A stretch of DNA of 64,000 nt, taken from contig NZ_AP019721.1 in assembly GCF_006742205.1 (NCBI RefSeq), forward strand, positions 1,922,001-1,986,000, given 5' to 3'. Under the pieces are notes generated by a model that saw only the letters and a list, made by a program, of their open reading frames with translations, was not told where the DNA came from and did no database searches. This stretch comes from Staphylococcus epidermidis (GTDB lineage: Bacteria > Bacillota > Bacilli > Staphylococcales > Staphylococcaceae). Of this stretch, positions 38,729-52,062 are shown one piece after another. The translations under genes were made by a program, and so were the position numbers. The stretch's first letter is position 1, and each line of letters begins with the position of its first letter.

Positions 38729-39059
38729 CAAACAATCGATGAAGTAAAAAAATTTGATAATAATACTGATGCTGATATAAAAATGAGAAATCCGAATAAA
38801 ATCTTATCATACAGATTACAAAAGATAACTATAGCATTATGATATAAATATTTTTTTAAAGAGAAATCACACTAATTTCGAAGATATTTTAACTTACATA
38901 TAGATTTTTCATTATACTTCACTAAAACTAAATGATTATTATAATACCGTATACTCTCTTTATATTCATCACGTTTATTTACAACGTCATTTATTTCAGC
39001 ACCATCACCAACTGTCTCATTAATTGATAATTTTGAAATTGAATCAAACAAAAGTTTCA
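38729..39059. other. Gap between the lipoprotein and the integrase relic
   Basis: The first 114 bases extend the lipoprotein reading frame past its stop. A minus-strand frame at 38872-39060 has no ribosome binding site and is not called. The rest is AT-rich. Confidence 0.4.
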
Positions 39060-39648
39060 ATTATTGAACGCTATATAAAATTAATCAATTCTATGAAGCT
39101 TAGCTACACAACAGCAAAAATTATTCTTTAAGCTACTGTTTTTTACTCTGGTGCACGTAAGGGCGAAATTAGAGCCCTCACATGGCGCGATATTAACTAC
39201 GATGATGATTTTCATACATATAAATAAAACGGACTATCACGGTGAAGTGACAGCCCCTAAAACAAAAGCAGCAATACGTGATATATACCTACCTTTTCAT
39301 ATGATGAATGACATAGAAAAATATTTAAAATGGTACAAAGAAAACAATGTATATAAAGATGATTATGTATTATTCGGTACATTCTTCAAGGCATACAGTG
39401 AATCAACTATAGATCGTTGGTTTACCACTGCATTAAAAGTGTTAGATGAACAACTGCCAGACGTTCAGACATTCCCTAGAATCGTTATACATGAATTAAG
39501 ACATAGCCATGCGTCTATGCTAGTCAATCATGGTGCAAGTATCATGGTAATAGCACAGCGTTTAGGTCATGCTGATAGTAATGAAGTATATAACCGATAC
39601 GGTCATTTGTACCCTAGTACGCAGAAAGAAATAGTTAAATACTTGTAA
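39060..39648 (+). pseudogene. Tyrosine-recombinase (integrase) relic next to the tmRNA gene
   Basis: The catalytic half of a tyrosine recombinase is readable in pieces: YSGARKGEIRALTWRDINYDD (first arginine), a frameshift near 39215, then KTKAAIRDIYLP, HELRHSHASMLV (His-Leu-Arg-His) and GHADSNEVYNRYGH (final tyrosine). There is a stop upstream of the arginine block and no N-terminal DNA-binding half. This resembles integrases of staphylococcal islands and phages that use ssrA. It is inactive as it stands. Confidence 0.85.
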
Positions 39649-39660
39649 GGAGTCTTATAA

Positions 39661-40335
39661 ATGAATGAGTTAGGTCAAACAATTATTGAGAATTACAATA
39701 CCTTTGCGCCAAAAAATATGTTCTCAGAGTGGCTTAAGAATCTGCTACAACCACTTGCCACTTTATCGTTGGGATTTTTTGTATATAAATACACTGATAA
39801 TCGTCATAAAAAAAGATTATTAAACGAGTTAGATTCGAAGTCAGAATGGAGAAAAACGTTATTTATAATAGGTGGGAACTCTACCGTCACATTAGATGAT
39901 GTATATCAATTCAGAACTGCACTAAGATTTAATTTTAAAAACAATGGGAACTATATCGATAAAGAGAAAAGCAAAAAAGAAGGCTTTAGTTATTTCTTTG
40001 ACAATATGAATATAATAATTATTAAATACTGTATTAATCTAATAGAAAAGAAGCAAGCAGTATCTAACTCAATAGATTTAGATATAAAAGATCAAAACAG
40101 TATAAGACTATTTTGTAGATATATGTTAGCAGACCACTGGGAGAAAAATCAAAATAAAAATTTAAAATTTGATGATCCTAACAAAGAAGAAGAGTTATGT
40201 ATTTTCACATTAAAAGAGTTTTTGAAGCTACACAAATATTATCAAAATTCTAAAGATGAAGATTCAAAAAATAAATTTAAGTCTTTATTTGACGAATCGA
40301 AAGAGTTAGTAGAAAAAAAAGACACCCCTTCATAA
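39661..40335 (+). CDS. Accessory hypothetical protein between the integrase relic and ssrA
   Basis: A 224-residue protein with one N-terminal membrane segment (LQPLATLSLGFFVYKY) followed by a long charged, largely helical cytosolic part. No family is recognised. AGGAG before the ATG and 12 bases after the integrase stop imply joint transcription with it. It ends at a terminator immediately before the tmRNA 3' end, so it sits at the very edge of the former element. Such edge genes can be cargo; no defence motif is visible. Confidence 0.7.
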   Translation: MNELGQTIIENYNTFAPKNMFSEWLKNLLQPLATLSLGFFVYKYTDNRHKKRLLNELDSKSEWRKTLFIIGGNSTVTLDDVYQFRTALRFNFKNNGNYIDKEKSKKEGFSYFFDNMNIIIIKYCINLIEKKQAVSNSIDLDIKDQNSIRLFCRYMLADHWEKNQNKNLKFDDPNKEEELCIFTLKEFLKLHKYYQNSKDEDSKNKFKSLFDESKELVEKKDTPS

Positions 40336-40346
40336 GGTGTCTTTTT
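40315..40346 (+). terminator. Terminator of the accessory gene
   Basis: GACACC (40321-40326) pairs with GGTGTC (40336-40341), with T5 after and A-rich DNA before, so it is at least plus-strand active. It overlaps the end of the 224-residue gene. Confidence 0.75.
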
Positions 40347-40387
40347 CATTGTGCACTATCTGTGCACTTTTTGTGCACCTAAAATCC

Positions 40388-40413
40388 AAAAGCCCACAAC
40401 CACTTGGGTTGCA
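40388..40413 (-). terminator. Terminator of tmRNA
   Basis: On the minus strand GCCTGCAACC pairs with GGTTGTGGGC (two wobbles) and is followed by TTTT. It lies 11 bases beyond the mature tmRNA 3' end. Confidence 0.7.
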
Positions 40414-40423
40414 GGCTATATAA

Positions 40424-40781
40424 TGGAGACGGCGGGATTCGAACCCGCGTCCAGAGGTCCTGATACAAATCTTTCTACGTGTGTAGTTTATTGATAATTT
40501 TCGCATCATGCTAAGCAATAAACAACCAACATGATACTAGCTTGATTATATTTCATCTAAACAGACTTCAAGCGGCAGTGTTTAGCATATCCTACTAGGG
40601 TTGAATCGCGTTAACAGCACGTAGGAGATGCTGTTAGGCGATGCAGTGGCTATTACGCAGCTACTGCGAAATTATTGTTTGATTTGTCAGTTATATTTAA
40701 CCGAAATGTGTTGATGACGGAGCCAACCCTCCGACACGCTTAATAAGCTCGGGGACCCCTGTCGAATCCAAGAACGTCCCC
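40424..40781 (-). ncRNA. ssrA: Transfer-messenger RNA (tmRNA)
   Basis: A 358-nt tmRNA. The 5' end GGGGACGTTC (40781 down) and the 3' T-arm segment CGGGTTCGAATCCCGCCG with acceptor end GTCTCCA form the alanyl tRNA-like domain; CCA is not encoded. The tag frame at 40653-40688 reads DKSNNNFAVAA followed by TAA; the preceding alanine comes from the charged tmRNA. It rescues stalled ribosomes together with SmpB, encoded next to it. Its 3' end is the attachment site of the integrated-element remnant at 39-40.3 kb. Confidence 0.95.
40653..40688 (-). other. Proteolysis-tag reading frame of tmRNA
   Basis: GAC AAA TCA AAC then AAT AAT TTC GCA then GTA GCT GCG, with TAA, encode the tag DKSNNNFAVAA. The final AVAA is the Clp-protease recognition end, which fits the clpP gene in the same window. 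Confidence 0.85.
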
Positions 40782-40863
40782 TCAATTCAAATCAATCTAA
40801 CAAAATATTTGGTTAAATTATCAATAAAACAATTTGACACTGCATACAATCATATCAAAGATG

Positions 40864-40898
40864 GCCCGATTAAGCAATGATATTGCTTAATAACGGGC
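40864..40898 (-). terminator. Terminator of smpB overlapping its end
   Basis: GCCCG (40864-40868) pairs with CGGGC (40894-40898), with an inner ATTAAGCAAT/ATTGCTTAAT stem. On the minus strand it spans the last codons of smpB. The T-tail is weak. Confidence 0.55.
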
Positions 40899-41357
40899 TT
40901 TAACTGCACGATCAATATCTCGTTTTACCGCTTTTTCTTTAAGTGCTTGACGTTTGTCGTATTTCTTTTTACCTCTAGCAACGCCTAATAAAACTTTACA
41001 TTGACCATGTTTTAAATATAACTTCAACGGAATAATAGAATAACCTATTTCTCGTGTACGCTCACCTAATTTTTGAATTTCTTTTTTGTGCAAGAGTAAT
41101 TTACGTGTACGTAAAGGGTCATGATTAAAACGGTTCCCTTCTTCATATGGTGCAATATGCATATTATTCAGGTACATTTCGCCTCGTCTCACTTGCGCAA
41201 AGCTATCTTTTAAATTGGCACTACCACGACGTATGGATTTAATTTCAGTACCTCTTAAAGCAATACCCGCTTCAATTGTATCTTCAATATTGTAGTCATG
41301 TCTTGCTTTACGGTTTTCAGCTAACGTACCTGGTGATTTTGATTTTTTCTTAGCCAC
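40887..41357 (-). CDS. smpB: SsrA-binding protein SmpB
   Basis: A 156-residue OB-fold protein that carries tmRNA to stalled ribosomes. Family blocks [19 protein letters not shown] and [27 protein letters not shown] are complete. The start is GTG 41357 with GAGGTGAG upstream. It sits directly beside ssrA, the usual Firmicute order rnr-smpB-ssrA. Confidence 0.97.
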   Translation of the reverse strand: MAKKKSKSPGTLAENRKARHDYNIEDTIEAGIALRGTEIKSIRRGSANLKDSFAQVRRGEMYLNNMHIAPYEEGNRFNHDPLRTRKLLLHKKEIQKLGERTREIGYSIIPLKLYLKHGQCKVLLGVARGKKKYDKRQALKEKAVKRDIDRAVKARY

Positions 41358-41381
41358 TATTACTCACCTCATCTTTGCTGA

Positions 41382-43760
41382 CTATTTTTTCTTTCGACGT
41401 GATTTTTTCTTCACACTTTTATCTTTATAAAAAGGTTTGTGGTGCGTATTACCTTGTTTATCTTTTTTACGAGCATTTTTACCTTTACGTTGCTTACGTT
41501 TTTTCTTTTTACCTTTACCATTACGATCACTTTTAGTATGGTCTAACGACTTGCCACGTGTTTTAGCTTGAATGGTTTTCTCACGAGCAGGTCGTTGTGA
41601 TGATGTCTTTTTAGGTAATGGCATGCCAACAATTTGGAAATCTATCATGCGTTCTTCCACATCAACATGTGTCACTTTAACTTTGACCGCATCACCAATG
41701 CGAAAGACCTTTGCTTGACGTTCACCGATTAGTGCCATTTGTCGTTCATCAAAATGATAATAATCGTCTGTCATATTAGCGATATGAACCATACCCTCAA
41801 TAGTATTAGGTAATTCTATAAACATACCAAAATTAGCAACCGAGCTAATGATACCTTCAAATTCATCACCAATATGTTGAATCATATACTCAGCTTTTTT
41901 CAATTCATCAGTATCACGTTCGGCTTCAATGGCACGGCGTTCACGTTGTGATGTGTGCTCAGCTAATTCTGGCAACGTCTCTTCCCAATGACGTATTTCT
42001 TTTTTATCCATAGAATTCTCTATTAAATATTTACGAATTAATCTATGCACTGTTAAATCAGGATAACGGCGTATTGGAGACGTAAAGTGAGTATAGTACT
42101 CAGCAGACAAACCAAAATGTCCTAAATTAACATCATCATAATGTGCTTGTTGCATAGAACGTAACATCATCGTTGAAATAACCATTTGTTCTGGTCTACC
42201 TTCAACTTCTTCTTGAATGTTTTGTAATGTTGTTGGATGAATATCTTCACCTGTACCTTTAATCATAATACCAAAATTGGTAATAAAGTCGAAGAACTGT
42301 CTTAATCGGTCAGATTTTGGTTGTTCATGAACACGATAAATAAATGGTACTTCCAATTTATTGAAGTGTTCAGCTACTGTTTCATTGGCTGCTAACATGA
42401 ATGATTCAATTAAACGTTCTCCTTCGCCACGTTCTCTCATTAGCACTTCTGTTGGAATACCTTCGTCATTCACAAGTACTTTCGCTTCATTAATATCAAA
42501 ATCAATTTCTCCACGACGTTTGCGCATACGAATTAATCTATTTGATAAATCTTGCGCTAAATCTAACATAGGTGTTAAATCTTTATATTGTGAACGTATT
42601 TCAGAATCTTGATCAGTGATAATTTTGTTAACTGCATCATATGTCATTCTGTAGTTTGAATGTATTACACTATCAAAGATTTCATGTTTTACAACTTCGC
42701 CTCGTTCATTTATTTCCATTCGACAACTTAATGTTAAACGATCTTCTTCCGGATTTAATGAGCATATTCCATTACTTAGACGGTGTGGAATCATCGGGAT
42801 TACTCGATCGACAAGATACACACTTGTCGCACGATCATATGCTTCTTTATCTAAAGCTGATCCTTCTTTTACATAGTAACTTACATCTGCAATACTAACT
42901 GTAAGCTCGGTGTTGCCATTTTTTAATTTTTTTACAGCAATGGCATCATCTAAATCTTTAGCATCTGCGCCATCTATAGTGATTGTTAATTCATCTCTTA
43001 AATCACGACGCCCTTCGATTTCAGATGGTTCTATTACATCCGGTACTTCTTCAGCTTCTTGTAATACATCATCTGGAAACTCGATTTCTATTCCATGCTG
43101 GTAAATGATGGAAAGTATATCTACACCTGGATCATTTTTATGACCTAATATTGCTGAAACGTGGCCTTCTGGATTGTCAGTACTATCGGCATACTTCGTA
43201 ATTTGTACTAATACTTTATGACCATCTACAGCACCTAAATTTTGTCCTTTAGGTATAAAGATATCTTGCATAATACGTTTGTCATCCGGTAATACGAAAC
43301 CAAAATGCTTTGCTTCGCTATACGTTCCAACAACTTGTGTAACTGAATGCTTTTCAATAGATTTTACTTCACCTTCAATTTTACCTTTATGTTCTCCACG
43401 AGATTTTTGAATTTCCACGATGACAGTATCTCCATCTAATGCTCTATTGATTTTAGTTGGTGGAATAAAAATATCATCCATCTCGTCATCTTCAGGTCTT
43501 AAGAAAGCAAAGCCTTTTTTATTTTGACTTAACGTTCCTTTGATTAGTTTTGAATTTGTTTTGTTGGATTGTTTACGTTGATATCTGTCTGTTCTTGTAC
43601 GTTCAATTAAACCAGACTGTTCTAATTCAACGAGTATTTTAATTAAATCTCTAAATGAGTCGGCACTGTTTAAACCTAACGCATCTTGAAAGTCAGATAC
43701 TGACATGGGTTCATAGTCAGGTTGTTTTATCATTTCTTCGATGGATTGCTTTAAATTCAT
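41382..43760 (-). CDS. rnr: Ribonuclease R
   Basis: A 792-residue 3'-to-5' exoribonuclease with cold-shock domains, RNB catalytic domain (metal site DGADAKDLDDAIAV), S1 domain (FEGIISSVANFGMFIELPNT) and a lysine-rich C-terminal tail (KGKKKKRKQRKGKNARKK). It degrades structured RNA and, with tmRNA and SmpB, removes defective mRNAs. It lies 24 bases upstream of smpB in the same transcript. Confidence 0.96.
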   Translation of the reverse strand: MNLKQSIEEMIKQPDYEPMSVSDFQDALGLNSADSFRDLIKILVELEQSGLIERTRTDRYQRKQSNKTNSKLIKGTLSQNKKGFAFLRPEDDEMDDIFIPPTKINRALDGDTVIVEIQKSRGEHKGKIEGEVKSIEKHSVTQVVGTYSEAKHFGFVLPDDKRIMQDIFIPKGQNLGAVDGHKVLVQITKYADSTDNPEGHVSAILGHKNDPGVDILSIIYQHGIEIEFPDDVLQEAEEVPDVIEPSEIEGRRDLRDELTITIDGADAKDLDDAIAVKKLKNGNTELTVSIADVSYYVKEGSALDKEAYDRATSVYLVDRVIPMIPHRLSNGICSLNPEEDRLTLSCRMEINERGEVVKHEIFDSVIHSNYRMTYDAVNKIITDQDSEIRSQYKDLTPMLDLAQDLSNRLIRMRKRRGEIDFDINEAKVLVNDEGIPTEVLMRERGEGERLIESFMLAANETVAEHFNKLEVPFIYRVHEQPKSDRLRQFFDFITNFGIMIKGTGEDIHPTTLQNIQEEVEGRPEQMVISTMMLRSMQQAHYDDVNLGHFGLSAEYYTHFTSPIRRYPDLTVHRLIRKYLIENSMDKKEIRHWEETLPELAEHTSQRERRAIEAERDTDELKKAEYMIQHIGDEFEGIISSVANFGMFIELPNTIEGMVHIANMTDDYYHFDERQMALIGERQAKVFRIGDAVKVKVTHVDVEERMIDFQIVGMPLPKKTSSQRPAREKTIQAKTRGKSLDHTKSDRNGKGKKKKRKQRKGKNARKKDKQGNTHHKPFYKDKSVKKKSRRKKK

Positions 43761-43794
43761 TATGCCCCTCCTTTCTCTCCTACATCTTTATTTT

Positions 43795-44535
43795 TTACTC
43801 TGTCCATTCCAATGATTCTAAAAATTGATATACATCTTCAAAGACTTTCTCTTTTTCTTTATCAATGGTAATCACATGACCTGAATGTTGATACCATTTG
43901 ATTTCTTTTTCATCAGAATCGACATGATTATATATATAATTTGCTGATTGAGGATCAATCATTGTATCTTGTTCTGCTTGTACGACAAGTATTGGATCAA
44001 TTACTTCATCGACATGTTCTTTAACTCCATTTAGAGTGTCACTCAGTTCTCTCAGGGTTTCAGTTGGATGAAATTGTTCCATTTCTTGATCAATCGTTTG
44101 TTGATCTTTGCCTTCATATTTTTTAAAGTTACGTGCATATTCAAGAAAGCCTTCATAAATCGAACCTTCTGTTTTATTCTCCATAGGTGCACACATAGTT
44201 ATAATCCCCTTCACATCACGATTTAAACTTAGTTTTAATGCGAAGGCGCCACCTAATGATAAACCAGCTACTGCTATTTCTTCGTAACCTTGATCTACTA
44301 AATAATCATAACCATCTAAAACATCTTTAAACCAAACAAAAGGGCTAGATTTTAATATTTCTTCTGGGGGCGCTGCATGTCCTTCATATTGTGGAGCATA
44401 AGATGTATAGCCCTTTTTTTGAAGATAACGCCCAAGTTGTCTTACATCAGCAGAGTTACCTGTAAAGCCGTGAAGAAGTAACACTGCACGTTTCCCTTCT
44501 TCAAAAAAGAATGGTTTTGGTAGTTTAATTTGCAT
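43795..44535 (-). CDS. Carboxylesterase (Est30/YvaK type)
   Basis: A 246-residue alpha/beta hydrolase with nucleophile motif GLSLGG (in AVAGLSLGGAFALK), the oxyanion stretch LLHGFTG, an acid region DPILVVQAEQDTMIDPQ and catalytic histidine in HSGHVI. It is homologous to Bacillus Est30/YvaK, which lies between secG and rnr there as well. The natural ester substrate is unknown. Confidence 0.9.
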   Translation of the reverse strand: MQIKLPKPFFFEEGKRAVLLLHGFTGNSADVRQLGRYLQKKGYTSYAPQYEGHAAPPEEILKSSPFVWFKDVLDGYDYLVDQGYEEIAVAGLSLGGAFALKLSLNRDVKGIITMCAPMENKTEGSIYEGFLEYARNFKKYEGKDQQTIDQEMEQFHPTETLRELSDTLNGVKEHVDEVIDPILVVQAEQDTMIDPQSANYIYNHVDSDEKEIKWYQHSGHVITIDKEKEKVFEDVYQFLESLEWTE

Positions 44536-44835
44536 GATTAAAATCCCTCTCCCTTATAGTAAGTACTCAATTTATCCTAAATAAGTTAAGTATTTCAATT
44601 TATTTCATATATTTAAAAATCTCTTCATTATTATCAAATTGACTTGATAAATCATTATTCCCTTTAACATATGATTTAAAAACATGATTGTCTCAATTAT
44701 AAAATAAAAAAGTCCGACAAGTACATCGTCGGACTCAGGCTGATAATACTTAATAGCAAATGTGATTAATTTGCCCTATCATTTATCAGTCTTGGTTAAG
44801 ATTCATTTACTTCATTAAAACAAATATAATATTCT
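44536..44835. other. Gap with secG terminator
   Basis: A 300-base gap holding the terminator at 44711-44735 and upstream AT-rich DNA for the esterase; no gene is seen. Confidence 0.5.
44711..44735 (-). terminator. Terminator of secG
   Basis: AGTCCGAC pairs with GTCGGACT, followed on the minus strand by T5, 101 bases beyond the secG stop. Confidence 0.82.
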
Positions 44836-45117
<282 letters not shown>

Positions 45118-45137
45118 TTATTGATGTAATCAAACTT

Positions 45138-45596
45138 CTATCTATTGAAAGTACTTTTACGTGTAATAGAAGCAACTAGCATATAAATTGCTAGAATTAT
45201 AGATCCAATCACTACAATTAAAATTGGTAAAACTGCAAGTACATTTTTTACATCTAAAATACCTTGAATAAATAAGTAAAGATTTACGAGTGTAAATAGT
45301 GCATTAGAAATATATACGGCAAACATAAACCACCATAAATATGGATGGCGATTCCAGAAAGCAACAGTACCTGCTAAGTAAGCTAAAATATACATAATTC
45401 CAGTGTATCGGTCACTATTTAAAATGTTTTTCACTGCTGTATCTGATGTTTTTTGACCAGCTAAAGATAAAATTGATTTAGCTGTTGATTCATCTAATAC
45501 AATAAAGTGGTGTATGATAAGTAAAATACAAAACACTAATGAACTTATCGCAATTAAACGTCCAGTTCTTATTTCTTTAGCATTTGAGTCTGTCAT
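45138..45596 (-). CDS. Conserved hypothetical four-span membrane protein
   Basis: A 152-residue protein with four hydrophobic segments; the N- and C-termini are charged (MTDSNAKEIRTGR and SITRKSTFNR). No family recognised. It lies between eno and secG on the same strand and may be co-transcribed with secG. Confidence 0.75.
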   Translation of the reverse strand: MTDSNAKEIRTGRLIAISSLVFCILLIIHHFIVLDESTAKSILSLAGQKTSDTAVKNILNSDRYTGIMYILAYLAGTVAFWNRHPYLWWFMFAVYISNALFTLVNLYLFIQGILDVKNVLAVLPILIVVIGSIILAIYMLVASITRKSTFNR

Positions 45597-45677
45597 AATT
45601 GTACTCCTTTTACAAAATTACTCACATCATTATATCAGTTTACATTAATAATTTAAAATGTACTTAACTAAAAAAGC

Positions 45678-45703
45678 CCGTTGCAGCCTCAACTCTGCAA
45701 CGG
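45678..45703 (-). terminator. Terminator of the glycolytic operon after eno
   Basis: CCGTTGCAG pairs with CTGCAACGG (9 bp), followed on the minus strand by a GCTTTTTTAG tail, 59 bases past the eno stop. Confidence 0.85.
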
Positions 45704-45761
45704 ACAATTCAATTAAGATATTAAATAATAAGCGTGAACTCTTATAAAAATTAAAGAGATA

Positions 45762-47084
<1,323 letters not shown>

Positions 47085-47204
47085 TTATATTATATGACTA
47101 TTATAGCCTTTTTCTAAACTTTTATAAAATGATAATACATATAAAACCAAGAAAATTTGAACATCTATACGTTGCTGTAAATTCTTAATCTTAATGCATC
47201 TATT

Positions 47205-48722
47205 CTAATGTTTAATCAGTGATTCACCTGTCATTTCAGATGGTTGTTTAACATTTAATAAATCTAATAATGTCGGCGCTAAATCGCCTAAACGTCCAGT
47301 TTCTCTTAATGTAACACCTTCTTTAGTTACAATAACTGGAACAGGATTAGTTGTGTGTGTCGTCATAGGTTGGTCGTCATCAGTTAATACTTGATCTGAG
47401 TTACCGTGGTCTGCAGTGATGATGGCATGACCACCCATATCAATAATTTTGTCAACGACTTCACCAAGACACTCATCTACTGCTTCGATTGCTTTAATTG
47501 TTGGTTCAAGCATACCACTATGTCCAACCATATCTGGGTTAGCAAAGTTCAGTAGAATTAAATCTAAGTCACCTTTGTCTAACTCTTCTAATAATGCATC
47601 TTTAACTTCATATGCACTCATCTCAGGTTTTAAATCATAAGTCGCTACTTTTGGAGAATCGATGAGTCTACGACGTTCTCCTTCGAACTCTTCATTTCGT
47701 CCACCACTCATAAAGTATGTTACATGTGGATACTTTTCAGTTTCAGCAATACGTAATTGTTTCAAGCCATTATCTTGAGCAACTTCACCGATTGTATTAT
47801 TTAAGTCAACTTTTTCAAATACAATTTCAGCATCTACATTGTCATTATATTTCGTGAATGTAGCGTAGAATAAGTTGTCCACTTGTTCAACTTTAAATCC
47901 ATCAAACGCTTTATTAGTAAAGATTTCTGAAAGTTGAGCTGCTCTATCTGGACGGAAATTATAAAAGATTACTGCGTCTCCGTCGTTCACACCATCGTTT
48001 TGGCCTTCAACTATAAACGGTTCGACGAATTCATCAGTCACATCATTTTTATAATTAGCTTCAACGCCTGCTTTAGCTGAAGTAAATGTAGGACCTTCAA
48101 AGTTACGAATAGCATTATAGGCACGTTCCTCACGATCCCAACGCTTGTCACGGTCCATAGCATAATAACGTCCTGAAACAGAAGCGAATTGGCCTACACC
48201 TAATTCTTTAAATTTATCTTCAGTTTCCTCTATATATTTCAAAGCAGATTTTTGATCAACATCACGACCATCTAAAAATGCGTGGACATATACTTTATCT
48301 ATTCCTTGCTTTTTAGCTAATTCTAAAATAGCAAATAGATGCTTATAATGACTGTGTACACCACCATCAGAAAGCAATCCGAATACATGAAGCGCAGAGC
48401 CATTGTCTTTAACATGTTTAACAGCGTTATTTAATACAGTGTTATCAAAGAATTCTCCGTCTTCAATCGATTTATTAATACGAGTTAAACTTTGATATAC
48501 GATGCGTCCTGCACCAATATTCATATGTCCTACTTCAGAGTTACCCATTTGACCTTCAGGAAGACCTACATCTAAGCCACTAGCTTCTATTTGTGTTGTA
48601 GGATATTTTTCATAATATCGATCAAAATTAGGTTTATGTGCTTGCTTAACTGCATTGCCATGTTCACTTTCACGATTTGCGAAACCATCTAAGATGATTA
48701 AGGCAGTTGGTTGTTTTGCCAT
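47205..48722 (-). CDS. gpmI: 2,3-bisphosphoglycerate-independent phosphoglycerate mutase
   Basis: A 505-residue Mn2+-dependent mutase, interconverting 3- and 2-phosphoglycerate. The phosphoserine motif [11 protein letters not shown] and metal ligands in [10 protein letters not shown] and ITADHGNSD are present. It starts two bases beyond the tpiA stop, so it is coupled to tpiA. Unrelated in fold to the cofactor-dependent mutase. Confidence 0.97.
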   Translation of the reverse strand: MAKQPTALIILDGFANRESEHGNAVKQAHKPNFDRYYEKYPTTQIEASGLDVGLPEGQMGNSEVGHMNIGAGRIVYQSLTRINKSIEDGEFFDNTVLNNAVKHVKDNGSALHVFGLLSDGGVHSHYKHLFAILELAKKQGIDKVYVHAFLDGRDVDQKSALKYIEETEDKFKELGVGQFASVSGRYYAMDRDKRWDREERAYNAIRNFEGPTFTSAKAGVEANYKNDVTDEFVEPFIVEGQNDGVNDGDAVIFYNFRPDRAAQLSEIFTNKAFDGFKVEQVDNLFYATFTKYNDNVDAEIVFEKVDLNNTIGEVAQDNGLKQLRIAETEKYPHVTYFMSGGRNEEFEGERRRLIDSPKVATYDLKPEMSAYEVKDALLEELDKGDLDLILLNFANPDMVGHSGMLEPTIKAIEAVDECLGEVVDKIIDMGGHAIITADHGNSDQVLTDDDQPMTTHTTNPVPVIVTKEGVTLRETGRLGDLAPTLLDLLNVKQPSEMTGESLIKH

Positions 48723-48724
48723 AA

Positions 48725-49486
<762 letters not shown>

Positions 49487-49616
49487 TCATTACACTCCTT
49501 AATTTTTAGTGTTAAATTTGTAAGCTTTTATCCAAATACTTGCTTATTTCGAAATAAACGTTGAAAGCAAAAATGACTTTCTATTGTTTTATTCCCACAT
49601 CAAAGTATTTAAAAAC

Positions 49617-50807
49617 TTATTTATCATTAATAGCTTTTATACCAGGTAATTCTTTACCTTCTAAGTATTCTAATGATGCTCCTCCACCAGTAGAGATGTG
49701 TGTAAAGTCATCTTCGAAACCTAATGAAATTGCTGCTGCGGCAGAGTCACCACCACCAATAATAGTAGTAGCGTCTTCCAATTTAGCAATAGACTCACAT
49801 ACACCGATTGTACCTTTAGCAAAATTACTAAATTCGAATACACCCATAGGTCCATTCCATACTACAGTATGTGCACCTTGTAATTCTTTATTAAATAATT
49901 CTACTGTTTTAGGTCCAATATCCATTGCTTCTTGATCTGAAGGGATTTCATTGATAGATACTTCAGTGATTTTTGCATCATTAGAAAATTCTTTAGCGAT
50001 TTTACAATCTACAGGTAATACTATTTGATCGCCATTATTCTCTAACAAGTCTTTAGCAAAATCAATTTTGTCTTCTTCCAATAATGAAAGACCTATTTCC
50101 TTACCTTGCGCTTTAATAAATGTATAAGCCATACCGCCACCGATTAAGATTTTATCTGCGATATTAACTAAATTTTTGATAACATTAATTTTATCTGAAA
50201 CTTTAGCGCCACCTAAAATAGCAACTACTGGTTTTTGTGGATCATTCACTACGCCACCAATAAATTTAATTTCTTTTTCCATTAAGTAACCAGCTGCTGT
50301 TTCTAGATGAGTAGAAATACCTACGTTTGACGCATGTTCACGGTGCGCTGTACCAAATGCATCATTAACAAATACATCACCTAATGACGCCCAATATTTA
50401 CCTAATTCAGGATTATTTTTAGATTCTTTTTTACCATCTAAATCTTCGAAACGTGTATTTTCAACTAATAAAACATCGCCTTCATTTAAGTTTTCAATTG
50501 CTGTTTCGAGTTTTTCGCCACGTGTTTCAGGAACGAATATAACTTCTTTACCTAATTTCTTAGATAAGTTTTCAGCAACAGGCTTAAGTGAAAGTCCTTC
50601 TTTATCACTCTCTTCTTTAACTTTACCTAAGTGAGAGAATAAAACTAATTTACCACCTTGTTCAATAATATATTCGATTGTTGGTAATGCTTGAACAATT
50701 CTGTTGTCATTAGTGATTTCACCATCTTTAATTGGAACGTTAAAATCAGCGCGCTCAAGAACAACTTTACCTTTTAAATCTAAGTCTGAAACGATTTTTT
50801 TAGCCAT
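49617..50807 (-). CDS. pgk: Phosphoglycerate kinase
   Basis: A 396-residue enzyme that makes ATP from 1,3-bisphosphoglycerate. It has the substrate site [11 protein letters not shown] and the nucleotide motif [11 protein letters not shown], with GGGDSAAA. It follows gapA after a hairpin that may reduce read-through. Confidence 0.98.
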   Translation of the reverse strand: MAKKIVSDLDLKGKVVLERADFNVPIKDGEITNDNRIVQALPTIEYIIEQGGKLVLFSHLGKVKEESDKEGLSLKPVAENLSKKLGKEVIFVPETRGEKLETAIENLNEGDVLLVENTRFEDLDGKKESKNNPELGKYWASLGDVFVNDAFGTAHREHASNVGISTHLETAAGYLMEKEIKFIGGVVNDPQKPVVAILGGAKVSDKINVIKNLVNIADKILIGGGMAYTFIKAQGKEIGLSLLEEDKIDFAKDLLENNGDQIVLPVDCKIAKEFSNDAKITEVSINEIPSDQEAMDIGPKTVELFNKELQGAHTVVWNGPMGVFEFSNFAKGTIGVCESIAKLEDATTIIGGGDSAAAAISLGFEDDFTHISTGGGASLEYLEGKELPGIKAINDK

Positions 50808-50848
50808 TATCTATTTCCTCCTTCGTATAGGAAAACTTTATATAAAAA

Positions 50849-50879
50849 TAAGCGGAGAAGCGTATGTGCTCCCCGCTTA
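50849..50879 (-). terminator. Attenuator-like hairpin between gapA and pgk
   Basis: TAAGCGG pairs with CCGCTTA, followed on the minus strand by TATTTTTAT. It is 121 bases past the gapA stop and just before pgk. It may give the extra gapA monocistronic transcript commonly seen in Firmicutes. Confidence 0.6.
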
Positions 50880-51000
50880 CTCATAAGCTTATATATCTAA
50901 TTAAACAGTACAGAGCACTAGTCAAATTATGAACGTGTAGAAGAGCTTTACACTCTCCACGCTATAACTTTAAATAACGTGCTTATCCGTTAAGCTTCAA

Positions 51001-52047
<1,047 letters not shown>

Positions 52048-52062
52048 TTAAACTTTTTATTA

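Noticed and set aside
38872-39060. 62-residue minus-strand frame next to the integrase relic
   Set aside because: TTG start without ribosome binding site; no recognisable family; opposite to the decayed integrase.
40330-40518. 62-residue minus-strand frame overlapping tmRNA
   Set aside because: It is the tmRNA 3' part and its terminator read as protein.
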